DNA of 64,000 nucleotides from Thalassomonas actiniarum (GCF_000948975.2 NZ_CP059736.1:682001-746000), one strand, 5' to 3'. Shown: positions 1 through 8,207, counted from the first letter of the stretch. Numbers and translations are program-made. Notes: generated from the letters alone by a model not told the origin.

Positions 1-52
1 ATTTACTTTTAAGAATTGAAGCTAGCTAGAGGCTGGCTTAGTGAAGATGAGA

Positions 53-110
53 CCGCTGCCCGAAAGCAGCGGTAAGTGTAGTAACAAAGAGCACTTTATC
101 TTTGGCTCTT
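53..110 (-). terminator. hairpins downstream of sctV
   Basis: Two inverted repeats lie just past the sctV stop codon. One is a 7-bp perfect stem (53-59 with 66-72, six-base loop). The other has AAGAGC/GCTCTT arms (87-92 with 105-110) and is followed, in the sctV direction, by a short T-containing stretch. They may end sctV transcription, but neither has a convincing run of T, so the call is tentative. Confidence 0.4.
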
Positions 111-137
111 CGTGATTAATCCCCCAGCAAGTAAAGA

Positions 138-2216
138 TTATTCGCCAACCCGTGCCAGCGGCTGCACATTAATATCCTGGGTAAGCTCCTGGAAAGACAG
201 TACTGCCAGATCATAGAAGTCCCGTTCAACCAATTTGCGAATGTAACGCCTGATATCAAGCGACACCACCAATACCGGTTTGTGTACCACGGAAGTAATA
301 TCGCCGACATTTTTTTGGATCTGGTCGATGATCTCTTTTGATTCGGCAGGCTCCAGCGCAAGGTAGGCACCCGAGGACGTTTGCCGTATGCCGGCCCGTA
401 CCGTTTCTTCCAGATCCTGGGTCAGCAGGTACGCCGACAATATGTTGGTGTCATTACTGTATTTGTAACTGATCTGGCGGTTCAGTGCCCCGCGCACATA
501 TTCGGTTAATAAGATAGTATCTTTTTCTTTCTGGGCCCATTCCACCAGGGATTCGAAAATACAGCGTAAACTGCGGATAGAAATATCTTCGGTGACCAGG
601 CGCTGGAAAATATCGGTGATCTTTTGCAGCGGCAGCAAACGTTGCACCTCTTTCACCAACTCACCGAATTCTTTTTCCATGTTTTCAATGATCTGCCTGG
701 TTTCCTGAATGCCGATAAAATCTCCGGCGTAACGTTTAAGCACATAGGACAGATGGAAGCAGACCGATTCTGCGGTATCCATGGCATGTATTCCAGCCTC
801 TTCCAGGCGCGCTTGAGACTCTTTTTCCACCCAGATCACTTTACCGGGAATAGTGCACTCCTCCGGGTTTTCATGGGGGATGGCCAAAATATCGAGATCA
901 TCTGCTGCTTCGCGCACAATCAGGTGATCTATCGGCAAGATACCTTCGGCGACCGGAATTTCCTGCAACAGGATCTGATATTGGCGCTCTTTTAGGCCGG
1001 CATTATAACGCAGGTGTATGCCGGGAAAAGGTACGCCGAGATCCATATAAAGGGCATGGCGTACCCGCTTAAGTTGCTCGTTCAACTGGGCAACCGCCAG
1101 ATAGTCCTTGCAGGAGGCGTCGATATCTAAAATCAAGGGGGCGGTGATCGACTGCAGATCATTGGTATCTGTCTCTACAGTCATCTCGGGAATGTCGTCG
1201 CTTTTGCCGCCCGCTGCTAAGCCCGCGCCTTCGCCGCTTTGAGCTCTCTTGGTCAGGTAGAAACCCGAACCGCCTATGATACCGGCAATGGCTAAAAACG
1301 CCAGGGTAGGGAACCCGGGAATAAAAGCAAAACCCGCCAGTAAAATGCCGCCAATCATTAACGCTTTGGGATGGCCGGTTAACTGCTGGCCCATATCGTT
1401 ACCTAAGTTAAGCTTGTCCTCGGATTTTACCCGGGTGACAATAAAACCGGCGGTTATAGAGATAAATAACGAAGGAATTTGTGCGACCAGACCATCACCT
1501 ATGGTCAAAATAGAATAGATATGCAGTGCTTCGCTACCGCTCAGTCCCAGCTGGCCCATGCCGATGGCGATGCCGCCGATAATATTGACCGCGGTAATAA
1601 CCAAACCGGCAATGGCGTCGCCTTTCACAAACTTCATCGCCCCATCCATAGAACCATATAACTGGCTTTCCCTTTGTACCATGGAACGTAACTGGGTCGC
1701 TTCTTCCTGATCGATCACACCGGCGCGCATATCGCCGTCTATGCTCATTTGTTTACCCGGCATAGAATCGAGAGAAAAGCGGGCACTGACTTCGGCCACC
1801 CGTTCAGAGCCCTTGGTAATAACTAAAAATTGCACTACGGTAAGGATCAAAAAGATCACCCCGCCCACCACCAAATTGCCGCCGACAACAAAATTACCAA
1901 AGGCTTCAACGATTTTCCCTGCATCTGCTTCAAGCAGAATCAAGCGGGTCGTAGTGATTGACAGCGCCAGACGAAATAAGGTCGTGGCCAATAAAATTCC
2001 CGGGAATACCGACAGCTCTAGCGGGCTCTGTATATATACCGCCAACATCAGCAGGGTGACGGCAATACTCATATTGGCAGCAATAAGTACATCCACCAGC
2101 CAGGTGGGCAAAGGCATGATCATCATAAAGATGACCGAGACTAAAAACACGGCCAGTAAGACATCATTACGTTGACTTATCAGGGTAAAAAAACGTGCTA
2201 AGGGGGATTGGTTCAT
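138..2216 (-). CDS. sctV: SctV, type III secretion export gate (LcrD/YscV/InvA family)
   Basis: This is the major inner-membrane export-gate subunit, which in the family forms a nonameric ring above the SctRST core and takes chaperone-substrate complexes from the ATPase complex. The 692-residue product has the usual family length. The N-terminal half (about 20-330) is strongly hydrophobic with several membrane segments and carries the conserved FHIPEP-family stretch around residues 120-200, including an SLDSMPGKQMSIDGDMRAG motif. The C-terminal half (about 360-692) is the soluble cytoplasmic domain. It is transcribed away from the sctW operon and follows a STAS-domain gene 36 bases upstream, probably in one transcript. 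In Yersinia the homologous gene lies next to sctX/sctY; here sctV is close to them but on the opposite strand. Confidence 0.97.
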   Translation of the reverse strand: MNQSPLARFFTLISQRNDVLLAVFLVSVIFMMIMPLPTWLVDVLIAANMSIAVTLLMLAVYIQSPLELSVFPGILLATTLFRLALSITTTRLILLEADAGKIVEAFGNFVVGGNLVVGGVIFLILTVVQFLVITKGSERVAEVSARFSLDSMPGKQMSIDGDMRAGVIDQEEATQLRSMVQRESQLYGSMDGAMKFVKGDAIAGLVITAVNIIGGIAIGMGQLGLSGSEALHIYSILTIGDGLVAQIPSLFISITAGFIVTRVKSEDKLNLGNDMGQQLTGHPKALMIGGILLAGFAFIPGFPTLAFLAIAGIIGGSGFYLTKRAQSGEGAGLAAGGKSDDIPEMTVETDTNDLQSITAPLILDIDASCKDYLAVAQLNEQLKRVRHALYMDLGVPFPGIHLRYNAGLKERQYQILLQEIPVAEGILPIDHLIVREAADDLDILAIPHENPEECTIPGKVIWVEKESQARLEEAGIHAMDTAESVCFHLSYVLKRYAGDFIGIQETRQIIENMEKEFGELVKEVQRLLPLQKITDIFQRLVTEDISIRSLRCIFESLVEWAQKEKDTILLTEYVRGALNRQISYKYSNDTNILSAYLLTQDLEETVRAGIRQTSSGAYLALEPAESKEIIDQIQKNVGDITSVVHKPVLVVSLDIRRYIRKLVERDFYDLAVLSFQELTQDINVQPLARVGE

Positions 2217-2252
2217 GGGCGCTAATGTTCCGAGAGTTGTTTATTAACTTAT

Positions 2253-2552
2253 TTAGGGCTGGTTTGTCCGGGGCGATGACGGGATTATTCCACACAACTG
2301 TAATAATGCGGCGACCGGCTCAGACACCTGGGTTAGCCGCAATTGGCTATATCGACTTAACAAAGCATTAATTTGTCCGGCGCCTGCCCCGGTCATAAAC
2401 CTCAACCGGGAACAATTAAGTTCTATTACCTCTGCGCCGTTATCGGCGAGACGTTCAATGCTGTGTTTAAGGGCATCGCACTGACTGTTGTCCAATTGTC
2501 CGTTAAGCATGACTTGCGAGCCGGTTGCATCCTGGTTGGGAATAATATCCAT
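2253..2552 (-). CDS. STAS-domain protein (anti-anti-sigma-like) upstream of sctV
   Basis: A small soluble protein of 99 residues covered almost entirely by a STAS fold: beta strand with VMLNGQLDN, helix, VIELNCSRLRFM, then a helix starting GQINALL. STAS proteins act as partner-switch antagonists of anti-sigma factors or as lipid-transport subunits. At the position of the phosphorylatable Ser of canonical anti-anti-sigma factors (D-S/T-S-G) this protein has M-T-G-A-G (residues 53-57), so the usual phospho-acceptor is missing. It lies 36 bases upstream of sctV on the same strand. I chose the ATG at 2552; a TTG at 2582 would add ten residues, and neither start has a strong ribosome binding site. 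Bordetella BtrV is a known STAS regulator of type III secretion, so a regulatory role is plausible but inferred. Confidence 0.75.
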   Translation of the reverse strand: MDIIPNQDATGSQVMLNGQLDNSQCDALKHSIERLADNGAEVIELNCSRLRFMTGAGAGQINALLSRYSQLRLTQVSEPVAALLQLCGIIPSSPRTNQP

Positions 2553-2708
2553 AATCGTTATCACTAAAATCCGAAGGTGCAACTAAGAAACGCCAATGCA
2601 GACCTTGTTGCTATGCTTGGCACTTTTAAGAAAAATAAATTAATGACCAACAGTTTTTAAAAACGGGAGACTCAGTGTGAACAAAAATTGACTAAATGAG
2701 ACAAGACT

Positions 2709-3905
2709 ATGAATTCACTACCTCCAATGCAGGTCACAGATTCATTCCCTGGCTTTGATAAATTATTTCAGTGGGCAACAGGACGTGGCGCAGACATAGC
2801 ACATGTTTGTGTGGCAGAAAATAAGCTGGGAATGAAAGGGATTTTTGCTAACAAAGACTTTGAGCCGGGCGAGCAGATCATATTAATCCCCGAACCCTGT
2901 ATACTCACCTCAAACATTGCCAGGGCCTCGGCCATTGGCCAGGCAATCAGTGAGGCGAATCCAACCGATCAATCCGATCATGCCTACCTGGCGATGTTTA
3001 TGTTGGCGGATCAGGCCTCGCATATTTCCAGATGGCACCACTACTACAATAATTTGCCTCGGGAATTCACCGAGCATCCATTATTTTACGATGAAGAGCA
3101 ATTAGCCCGGCTAAAAGGCTCCCGCGCCCTGGAAATGATTTATCGGCGCCGCTTTTCTCTGCAGCAGTCCTATCAATCTATGGTTGATGCTTTAGGAGAT
3201 AGCTTTCGTTTTACCTTGCCTGATTATCAGATAACGAGAACCGCCATCAATACCCGTTGTTTTGGTGTAAATTTTGATGATAGCGAGCAGGCGGCGATGA
3301 TCCCGGTTATCGACATGATCAATCACGGCGATGATGACAGCACCGAACGGGGTTGTGATGGTAATGGCTATGGTGTCTGGGCAAAAAAGCCCATTGCCAA
3401 AGGTGATGAAATCACCCATAGCTACGGCCAAAAATGCCAGCAACGCTATTTTGCCAATTACGGCTTTTTACGCGAATCTACCATAGATGACGAATGTCAG
3501 GTCACCATCCAGCTGGACAGCCGCTGCCCGTCATTATCCGCCAAAATGGCGCAGCTGGATATTTCACAGCCGGTAATGGAATTGGCTCTGGGCAATGACC
3601 TGATGGAAACTCTTGAGCAGGCCATGCCGGTATTAAGAATTGCGGCAAGTGAAGCCGGTTTACAGGATGAGGTTGAGCTTACCGGCGAGCAGATCCGGGC
3701 AAGGGATATGGCAGCCTTATCCTTACTAAAAACCGCGCTGGAAAAAAAGCTGGCCTGTTACCAAAGTAAAAATCAACCCCATAGCCGCTTTGCCGCTACT
3801 GACACCCCTATGATAACGGCCTTCTTACAACGTGAACAACAACTGTTACGGGATTACCTCGAATTTTGTTTACGCGATGAATTCAAGCTCGAAGATCTGG
3901 GGTGA
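2709..3905 (+). CDS. SET-domain methyltransferase, SETD3/Rubisco-LSMT type; candidate effector
   Basis: A 398-residue S-adenosylmethionine-dependent methyltransferase of the eukaryotic SETD3/SETD6/Rubisco-LSMT type. The split SET domain shows GMKGIFANKDFEPGE (41-55) near the N-terminus, the IDMINH motif (201-206) with the cofactor-binding Asn-His pair, GDEITHSYG (232-240) with the likely catalytic Tyr239, and YFANYGFL (247-254). A helical C-terminal part (about 270-390, including ALEKKLACYQ) matches the place of the Rubisco-LSMT substrate-binding domain. There is no signal peptide. It sits between sctV and sctW with its own upstream region, so delivery into a host cell is a reasonable inference. 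The alternative is a housekeeping bacterial SET protein that happens to lie here. The substrate is unknown. Confidence 0.85.
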   Translation: MNSLPPMQVTDSFPGFDKLFQWATGRGADIAHVCVAENKLGMKGIFANKDFEPGEQIILIPEPCILTSNIARASAIGQAISEANPTDQSDHAYLAMFMLADQASHISRWHHYYNNLPREFTEHPLFYDEEQLARLKGSRALEMIYRRRFSLQQSYQSMVDALGDSFRFTLPDYQITRTAINTRCFGVNFDDSEQAAMIPVIDMINHGDDDSTERGCDGNGYGVWAKKPIAKGDEITHSYGQKCQQRYFANYGFLRESTIDDECQVTIQLDSRCPSLSAKMAQLDISQPVMELALGNDLMETLEQAMPVLRIAASEAGLQDEVELTGEQIRARDMAALSLLKTALEKKLACYQSKNQPHSRFAATDTPMITAFLQREQQLLRDYLEFCLRDEFKLEDLG

Positions 3906-3943
3906 ATTAAAGAAAAACAAAGGATAAAAGCTGGTTTCTTATT

Positions 3944-3956
3944 ACCTGGGCCAGGT
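3944..3956. promoter_or_regulatory. 13-bp palindrome between the SET gene and the sctW operon
   Basis: Six-base arms ACCTGG/CCAGGT around a single G form a perfect dyad 38 bases after the SET stop codon. It lies in the 175-bp region that must hold any separate promoter for the sctW operon. It could be an operator, but no second copy was noticed nearby. Confidence 0.2.
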
Positions 3957-4080
3957 TTGTAGCCAGGAGCTGTGCAAATAAACCCTGCCAGTATTTGAGG
4001 CGAAGCGATATACCTGAGCACTGCTAGCCGGGAGCGTTAAACCTCAAATAATAAGCTTCACATTATAAAGGGGTCGATTA

Positions 4081-4197
4081 ATGAAAATGGCGAAAAGAAA
4101 GAGCATGAATAAACATGAAATGGCCGGCCAGGCCAATGGCGCTATAAAAGTAAAACACCTGTCAGGCAAAGCCAATATGTTCCAACAAAACCATTAA
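4081..4197 (+). CDS. small basic hypothetical protein upstream of sctW
   Basis: A 38-codon reading frame starts at an ATG preceded by a good ribosome binding site (AAAGGGG, about 6 bases away) and stops 13 bases before sctW. The predicted peptide is rich in Lys and His (MKMAKRKSMNKHEMAG at the N-terminus) and has no recognisable domain. The close spacing to sctW suggests it is translated in the same transcript, either as a genuine small protein or as a leader that couples translation. I do not recognise it. Confidence 0.4.
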   Translation: MKMAKRKSMNKHEMAGQANGAIKVKHLSGKANMFQQNH

Positions 4198-4210
4198 CCG
4201 AGGTTTTCCT

Positions 4211-5350
4211 ATGTCCGATTCTCTTGTCGTTTCCACCGTCGCACAACATATGTCGCAGCTCAATATGGGCAGCGAAGCCAGCCAAACCATTCGTGGCCAG
4301 TTGCGCGGTGAGACCCTGGTATTGCTGCCGCCGTCACAGCAAAGCCTGATAGAGTCAGCCCAGGAAGAGCTGACCTTTGCCGTGGCTGATCGCATGGGCC
4401 AGGGTTTAAAGAAACGTAAATTTAAAGCGGAAACCCGCATTAAAACCGAGCTTATCGAACAGGCCGACTCTTATCTGAAAAAGGTCCCCGACCTTGATAA
4501 ACAGCATAAGTTAAAACGCTTTGTTCAACAGCTGCTGCGCAACCCGCAACAAGGCGCCAGGGAGCTGAAACAGCAAGCCCGGCGCATGTACCATGATCCC
4601 AGTTTGCAGTATGCGGCGATGGCCGAAGCCCGGAAAATCCTCGGGCAGGGAGCGAATGCGCAAAGCCTGCAAGCGGGTTTGCTCGACCAGCTCGATATTG
4701 CCAAAGAACAACTGATGCAGGAGCAGGGAGAGGTAGTGCGGGCGGGGCTGAATGTCTCGGCGACCGCCGCCGAGTTCTCCCGCTCCGATCAGGGGGTGCA
4801 GACACTGCGTAATTTTTACCGGGATGCGGTGCTGGATTATCAAAATGTAACCCAGGGCTTCCACCATATTCTCAAACGCTTTGGCGAGAAAGGTTTTGCC
4901 AAATCATTAGCTTTTTTATTGAAGGCATTAGGGGCAGATTTAAAGGCACAAGGGCCTTCAATCGAGTCTGGGCAATTACGCCTGATCATCGATGACATGT
5001 ATATCATCAAAACACTCGGCGGCATTTTGGAGCAAGTGCGGGCATTAGTCGACAACATGCGTCGCCGCTACCAGCAAAGCACAATTAAAAACAGCTTGTT
5101 TTTGATGGAAAAAATGCTCGACCTCAAAGACGAGCCGTTTCCAAAACCCGAACTGTTCTTAAAGTTAAACCGGGATATGGCCATCAGCGGTTTGGTGAAT
5201 CAAATCTATTTTACCCAGGAGCTGATCAAGCTGTTTCGCAAGCTTCCCGATAAAGCCTATGAAGAAGATCTGGATGCCAAACGGGACTTGTTGCATATGG
5301 CGCAAATAGCACTGGATAACATGATTAAACATGAAGAGGAGCAAGAATGA
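4211..5350 (+). CDS. sctW: SctW gatekeeper (YopN-TyeA fusion / InvE family)
   Basis: SctW plugs the export apparatus before host contact and sets the order translocators first, effectors later. The 379-residue product matches the fused form, with a YopN/InvE-like helical region (about 45-280) and a TyeA-like C-terminal helical part (about 285-379). The N-terminal 30 residues are Ser/Thr rich and fit a type III signal plus chaperone-binding segment. The gene directly precedes, and overlaps by four bases (ATGA), a small class I chaperone gene. This matches the Yersinia order yopN-tyeA-sycN. Confidence 0.92.
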   Translation: MSDSLVVSTVAQHMSQLNMGSEASQTIRGQLRGETLVLLPPSQQSLIESAQEELTFAVADRMGQGLKKRKFKAETRIKTELIEQADSYLKKVPDLDKQHKLKRFVQQLLRNPQQGARELKQQARRMYHDPSLQYAAMAEARKILGQGANAQSLQAGLLDQLDIAKEQLMQEQGEVVRAGLNVSATAAEFSRSDQGVQTLRNFYRDAVLDYQNVTQGFHHILKRFGEKGFAKSLAFLLKALGADLKAQGPSIESGQLRLIIDDMYIIKTLGGILEQVRALVDNMRRRYQQSTIKNSLFLMEKMLDLKDEPFPKPELFLKLNRDMAISGLVNQIYFTQELIKLFRKLPDKAYEEDLDAKRDLLHMAQIALDNMIKHEEEQE

Positions 5351-5709
5351 ATACTCAATGGATAGCTGAACTGATAGCCCAATGGCTGGCAAGCGTCGGC
5401 ATAGAAGCCCATGGCATGCAGGGGCAGGAACGGCTGCATATGGCATTTGAAAACAGTGATCGCTTATGCATAGAGCCTATTGAGGAGCAATGCCGAGTCT
5501 CTGTGATCCATAAATTAACGGTACACGATCGCCTCAAAGTCGTTGAAAGCATCTTAGGACGCACCAGTTTTCGCCAACGGGGTCCGTTTCGCGTATGTGC
5601 GGCAATGCAGGGGGAAAGCCTGCTGATATTAAGCGTGTTTCTTAGCAGAGAGCAAGGCGGCTTATCTCAACTGCAACAAGCGCTGGATCACCTGCGCAAA
5701 CATCTCTAA
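5347..5709 (+). CDS. type III class I chaperone, SycN/CesT-like
   Basis: A 120-residue acidic, soluble protein with the alpha-beta-beta-beta-alpha-beta-beta-alpha pattern of CesT/SycN chaperones. The N-terminal helix is WIAELIAQWLASVG and the final helix is LSQLQQALDHLRKHL. It overlaps the sctW stop by four bases, so translation is coupled. The position equals that of SycN, one half of the YopN chaperone in Yersinia, so SctW is its most likely client. The partner subunit (SycN acts with YscB) is not obvious nearby and may be one of the other small chaperone-like genes in this window. Confidence 0.82.
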   Translation: MNTQWIAELIAQWLASVGIEAHGMQGQERLHMAFENSDRLCIEPIEEQCRVSVIHKLTVHDRLKVVESILGRTSFRQRGPFRVCAAMQGESLLILSVFLSREQGGLSQLQQALDHLRKHL

Positions 5710-5767
5710 CGAGATAATTTTTAACCCAAATAACTTTTAAAAATTCATAAGCAATAAGGTGAAAACT

Positions 5768-6241
5768 ATGAGTTTAGAGCATGCAATTTTGCCCCTCTCT
5801 GTTAATGACTGGAGCGCGTTTAAAGGCATTGAATTACACGACTGGCAAAAGAAATATGTGCCGGCTCCCGATAAATTGATCAGACAAAGAGTGTTTGAAC
5901 GCCGCCCCGAACAGCAGTTTTTGCTTTACGGTATTCACTACCAGCAGCGCCTGGTGGGCGGTTTTTCTTTATCTGTCACCGAGAATAACGAACTTTGGTT
6001 AGGGGCGATACAAATAGACAAAGCGTATCAGTCAAAGGGGCTGGCTTCCTATGTTTTCGCCAAAGTTATCGAATACCTGTGTAGCGATCCTAAGTTTACC
6101 GGTTTGTCGCTGGACGTGCACTGCAAAAATTTAGCGGCACTGGAGCTTTATCAACGCCAGGGATTAAGAATTTGCGGCATGCTTGAGCGTGATGGCAAAC
6201 AGATCTGGTTGATGAACTGTAAACGTGAACACTGGCTTTAA
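5768..6241 (+). CDS. GNAT-family N-acetyltransferase in the sctW operon
   Basis: A 157-residue protein with a GNAT acetyl-CoA fold. The central strand and motif A are seen in LWLGAIQIDKAYQSKGLASY (Q-S-K-G-L-A in place of Q/RxxGxG/A), followed by the motif B region LSLDVHCKNLAALELYQRQG. A GTG at 5759 would add three residues, but the ATG at 5768 is better spaced from the AAGG at 5756-5759. It lies between chaperone and apparatus genes on the same strand, which is unusual for a housekeeping acetyltransferase. It could modify a T3SS component, act as an effector or be an insertion. The substrate is unknown. Confidence 0.8.
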   Translation: MSLEHAILPLSVNDWSAFKGIELHDWQKKYVPAPDKLIRQRVFERRPEQQFLLYGIHYQQRLVGGFSLSVTENNELWLGAIQIDKAYQSKGLASYVFAKVIEYLCSDPKFTGLSLDVHCKNLAALELYQRQGLRICGMLERDGKQIWLMNCKREHWL

Positions 6242-6282
6242 TCCTTTTTTAACAGCAACATCAAAATATAAGAGAAAAAACT

Positions 6283-6543
6283 ATGAGCAATATCAATACC
6301 GTAAGTAATCAAGGCAGCACATATTCGAATGAGAGCACAACAAACGCCACTGCCAATAAGGATGATGTGGAATCCTTTGAAAAGTCCATGCAGGAGGCAC
6401 TGGATAAAATAGAAACCGAGCAGTTCAGTCCCGAAGAAACTACCGAGGCTTTGATTAACGGCATGATCAAAATGAGTATGGGCGGGGTGTCGGAGTTATT
6501 TAAAAAGCAAATGATCGAGAAGCCCGAAAATAAGCTGAATTAG
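6283..6543 (+). CDS. small unknown T3SS-operon protein
   Basis: An 86-residue acidic protein with a polar Ser/Thr/Asn-rich N-terminus (about 1-25) and a helical remainder (FEKSMQEALDKI, then a Met-rich helix ALINGMIKMSMGG). It has a good ribosome binding site (AAGAGAA) and lies between the GNAT gene and sctO. The Ser/Asn-rich start followed by amphipathic helices resembles small secreted T3SS proteins (needle or rod type), but the true SctF and SctI are encoded elsewhere in the window. I do not recognise the family. Confidence 0.65.
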   Translation: MSNINTVSNQGSTYSNESTTNATANKDDVESFEKSMQEALDKIETEQFSPEETTEALINGMIKMSMGGVSELFKKQMIEKPENKLN

Positions 6544-6621
6544 CCCGCAACCCCTTGGGAAATTTATGTATTGATCACTGATTTCAGGCAGTGATCGATA
6601 CAATGAGTATGTGAGCCACTG

Positions 6622-7089
6622 ATGTTAGAGCAAATATTCACAATCAAAGAGCTGCGTGAGCGCAAAGCCGCAAGCAAAGTAACAGAATGTCGCCGCGCAC
6701 TTAAGCAACATGAACAAGCGGTGTTAGATGCAAAACAAAAACTTAAAGAGTATATCCAGTGGCGCAGCCAGGAAGAGGTCCGGCGCTTTAAATCACTGAT
6801 GGGGCAGGTAAGCACTTATCGCAAACTGGAGTTAATCAACCAGGACATCAGCCATTTACGGCTAAAAGACGGCGATTACCAAGAGGTCATTCTCAAAGCT
6901 GAAGCCGCTTTGCAACAAGCGCAGCAGGCATTGGAGCAGGCAAAGCAGGCGCATGTTTTAGCACAGCGGGCCGTTGAGAAGTTCAACGAGCTGCGCACGC
7001 AAACACAGGAGAAAATAGAAAAAGAACAGCAAAAAAAAGAAGAACTGGAATTAGAAGAATTCACCAAGCCCCGGCAAAGTCTTGCCTGA
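6622..7089 (+). CDS. sctO: SctO, T3SS stalk/central coiled-coil protein (YscO family)
   Basis: A 155-residue, almost wholly helical protein with long heptad-rich coiled coils, RERKAASKVTECRRALKQHE near the N-terminus and repeated EQAKQAHVLAQRAVEK-like segments later, as in YscO/FliJ proteins. FliJ-type stalks sit in the ATPase hexamer and connect it to the SctV ring. The length matches YscO (about 154). Usually this gene follows sctN; here sctN is 35 kb away on the opposite strand. Confidence 0.85.
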   Translation: MLEQIFTIKELRERKAASKVTECRRALKQHEQAVLDAKQKLKEYIQWRSQEEVRRFKSLMGQVSTYRKLELINQDISHLRLKDGDYQEVILKAEAALQQAQQALEQAKQAHVLAQRAVEKFNELRTQTQEKIEKEQQKKEELELEEFTKPRQSLA

Positions 7090-7122
7090 TTTCAGCTGGC
7101 CACAGAACGAACTTTGCGGCAA

Positions 7123-7142
7123 TTTTTCAAGCGTTTGAAAAA
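7123..7142. promoter_or_regulatory. AT-rich palindrome upstream of sctX
   Basis: Perfect 8-base arms TTTTTCAA/TTGAAAAA around GCGT, in the 195-bp gap between sctO and sctX. The only candidate control element seen for a separate sctX-sctY transcript. Confidence 0.2.
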
Positions 7143-7284
7143 GTGAAAACAAGGTCAAATAATTTGTGTCTCATAAAGACCTTAATTTTATATTTGGCAG
7201 ACATTCATATGATCTTACCTGTAAAGTCTTATCCGCTAAATGATGCTGTTACGCCCGCATCATTTTTTGCCCGGGAGTATTGAG

Positions 7285-7647
7285 ATGACAGTTGCAGCTA
7301 TCCAGCGCGGTATTGACCGCATCAGCCATCAGACAAACATTGCCCCAAGTGAGTTTGTCGATAATGAACGGTGGCATTCCCCCATCGGCAGCCCGACGGT
7401 GCATTTAACCCAGGTCTTCAAAGGCCAGTGCTTAAAGCAGGAGCTGCAAGAGTTTGTTCGTCCTCAGCTCAGTGCCTGGTCCTTACTGTTACCGGCAAGT
7501 TTTACCCTGGTGCGAGGACAATTATTAGCGCAACTTAAAAAGCACCGGGATCAGATAGAGTTTGCCCGGGCCCTGTCGATACTTCAGGGACAAAATAATA
7601 TGGAACATCAATTACGTACCTATATTTTTGCGTTATTAAAGGCTTAA
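7285..7647 (+). CDS. sctX: SctX, early T3SS export factor (YscX family)
   Basis: A 120-residue protein in the position and length range of YscX (about 122). The C-terminal half ends LRTYIFALLKA, comparable to the family's closing helix. YscX with YscY binds SctV and is needed for early substrate export in Ysc-type systems. The ATG at 7285 is chosen because a GGGAG lies eight bases before it; a longer frame from 7240 lacks such a site. A 24-codon frame (7209-7283) ends one base before this start and could couple translation. Identification rests mainly on position next to sctY, size and helical pattern. Confidence 0.75.
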   Translation: MTVAAIQRGIDRISHQTNIAPSEFVDNERWHSPIGSPTVHLTQVFKGQCLKQELQEFVRPQLSAWSLLLPASFTLVRGQLLAQLKKHRDQIEFARALSILQGQNNMEHQLRTYIFALLKA

Positions 7648-7649
7648 GT

Positions 7650-7994
7650 ATGTTTAAGAAATTGCAAATTGACTGGCTGGTATTAATGGCCAACCTGTAT
7701 ATTCAACAAGAAAAGTTTACTAAGGCATTATGCCTGCTAGAAGCGGCTCAGCTGCAAGCCCCCGAGCGGGCAGACATCAAAAAAGGCCTGGCTTTTACCT
7801 TCTTGGAATTAGGGGAAGGGCGGCGCTGTTTGGATGTCTTAAAAATGTTACGTGACCAGCCTTTTAGTAAGGATGAAAAAGCCAGCTTATTATTGCTGCA
7901 AAGCCGGGCCCTGTGGAGTTGTGGTGATCACGATAAAGCGCAGCGGGCCATTCAGGCACGTATTGCGATGCTTGCAACGGAAGCTCGCGGTTAA
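7650..7994 (+). CDS. sctY: SctY, TPR chaperone of SctX (YscY family)
   Basis: A 114-residue protein made of TPR-like helical pairs (LMANLYIQQEKFTKALCLLE, then repeats near 40-70 and 75-105), the exact length of YscY. It begins three bases after the sctX stop. In the Ysc family SctX and SctY form a complex that docks on SctV. The pair places this system in the Ysc/Psc/Asc group rather than the SPI-1 or SPI-2 groups. Confidence 0.85.
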   Translation: MFKKLQIDWLVLMANLYIQQEKFTKALCLLEAAQLQAPERADIKKGLAFTFLELGEGRRCLDVLKMLRDQPFSKDEKASLLLLQSRALWSCGDHDKAQRAIQARIAMLATEARG

Positions 7995-8009
7995 AGACAC
8001 CAGGAAGCC

Positions 8010-8144
8010 ATGCACAGCAATCAAGCTAATGAGCCACTTGAGGGACTTGTTGCCGCCAAAAACTCTCCCCTACCAGGGAAACAAGCGCCATGTAACAGGA
8101 AAGGCCCCCATTTACCCGGGCATAAAAAAGCATCTGCAAAATGA
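8010..8144 (+). CDS. 44-residue hypothetical protein after sctY
   Basis: A short frame starts 16 bases after the sctY stop with an AGGAAG ribosome binding site two bases before its ATG. The peptide is basic and rich in Pro, Gly and Lys (NSPLPGKQAPCNRKGPHLPG) with no predicted fold. It is the last plus-strand frame of the sctO-X-Y group. It may be a true small protein or chance; the closely placed ribosome binding site is the main support. Confidence 0.35.
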   Translation: MHSNQANEPLEGLVAAKNSPLPGKQAPCNRKGPHLPGHKKASAK

Positions 8145-8207
8145 TGAAAACACTTTTGCAGATCGGGTTTCCCACAAGGCAGTAAATGACAAAGGAAATA
8201 TATTGTG

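Noticed and set aside
1741-2175. 144-codon frame on the plus strand inside sctV
   Set aside because: Antisense shadow of a well-supported membrane-protein gene; no ribosome binding site or domain.
6283-6543. 86-residue protein as the needle subunit
   Set aside because: The gene at 28209-28496 has the needle hairpin and KGIVQKI ending and lies beside sctI/sctJ; the 86-residue protein lacks this.
7240-7284. 15-residue extension of SctX
   Set aside because: The ATG at 7285 has a good GGGAG and gives the family's usual length.
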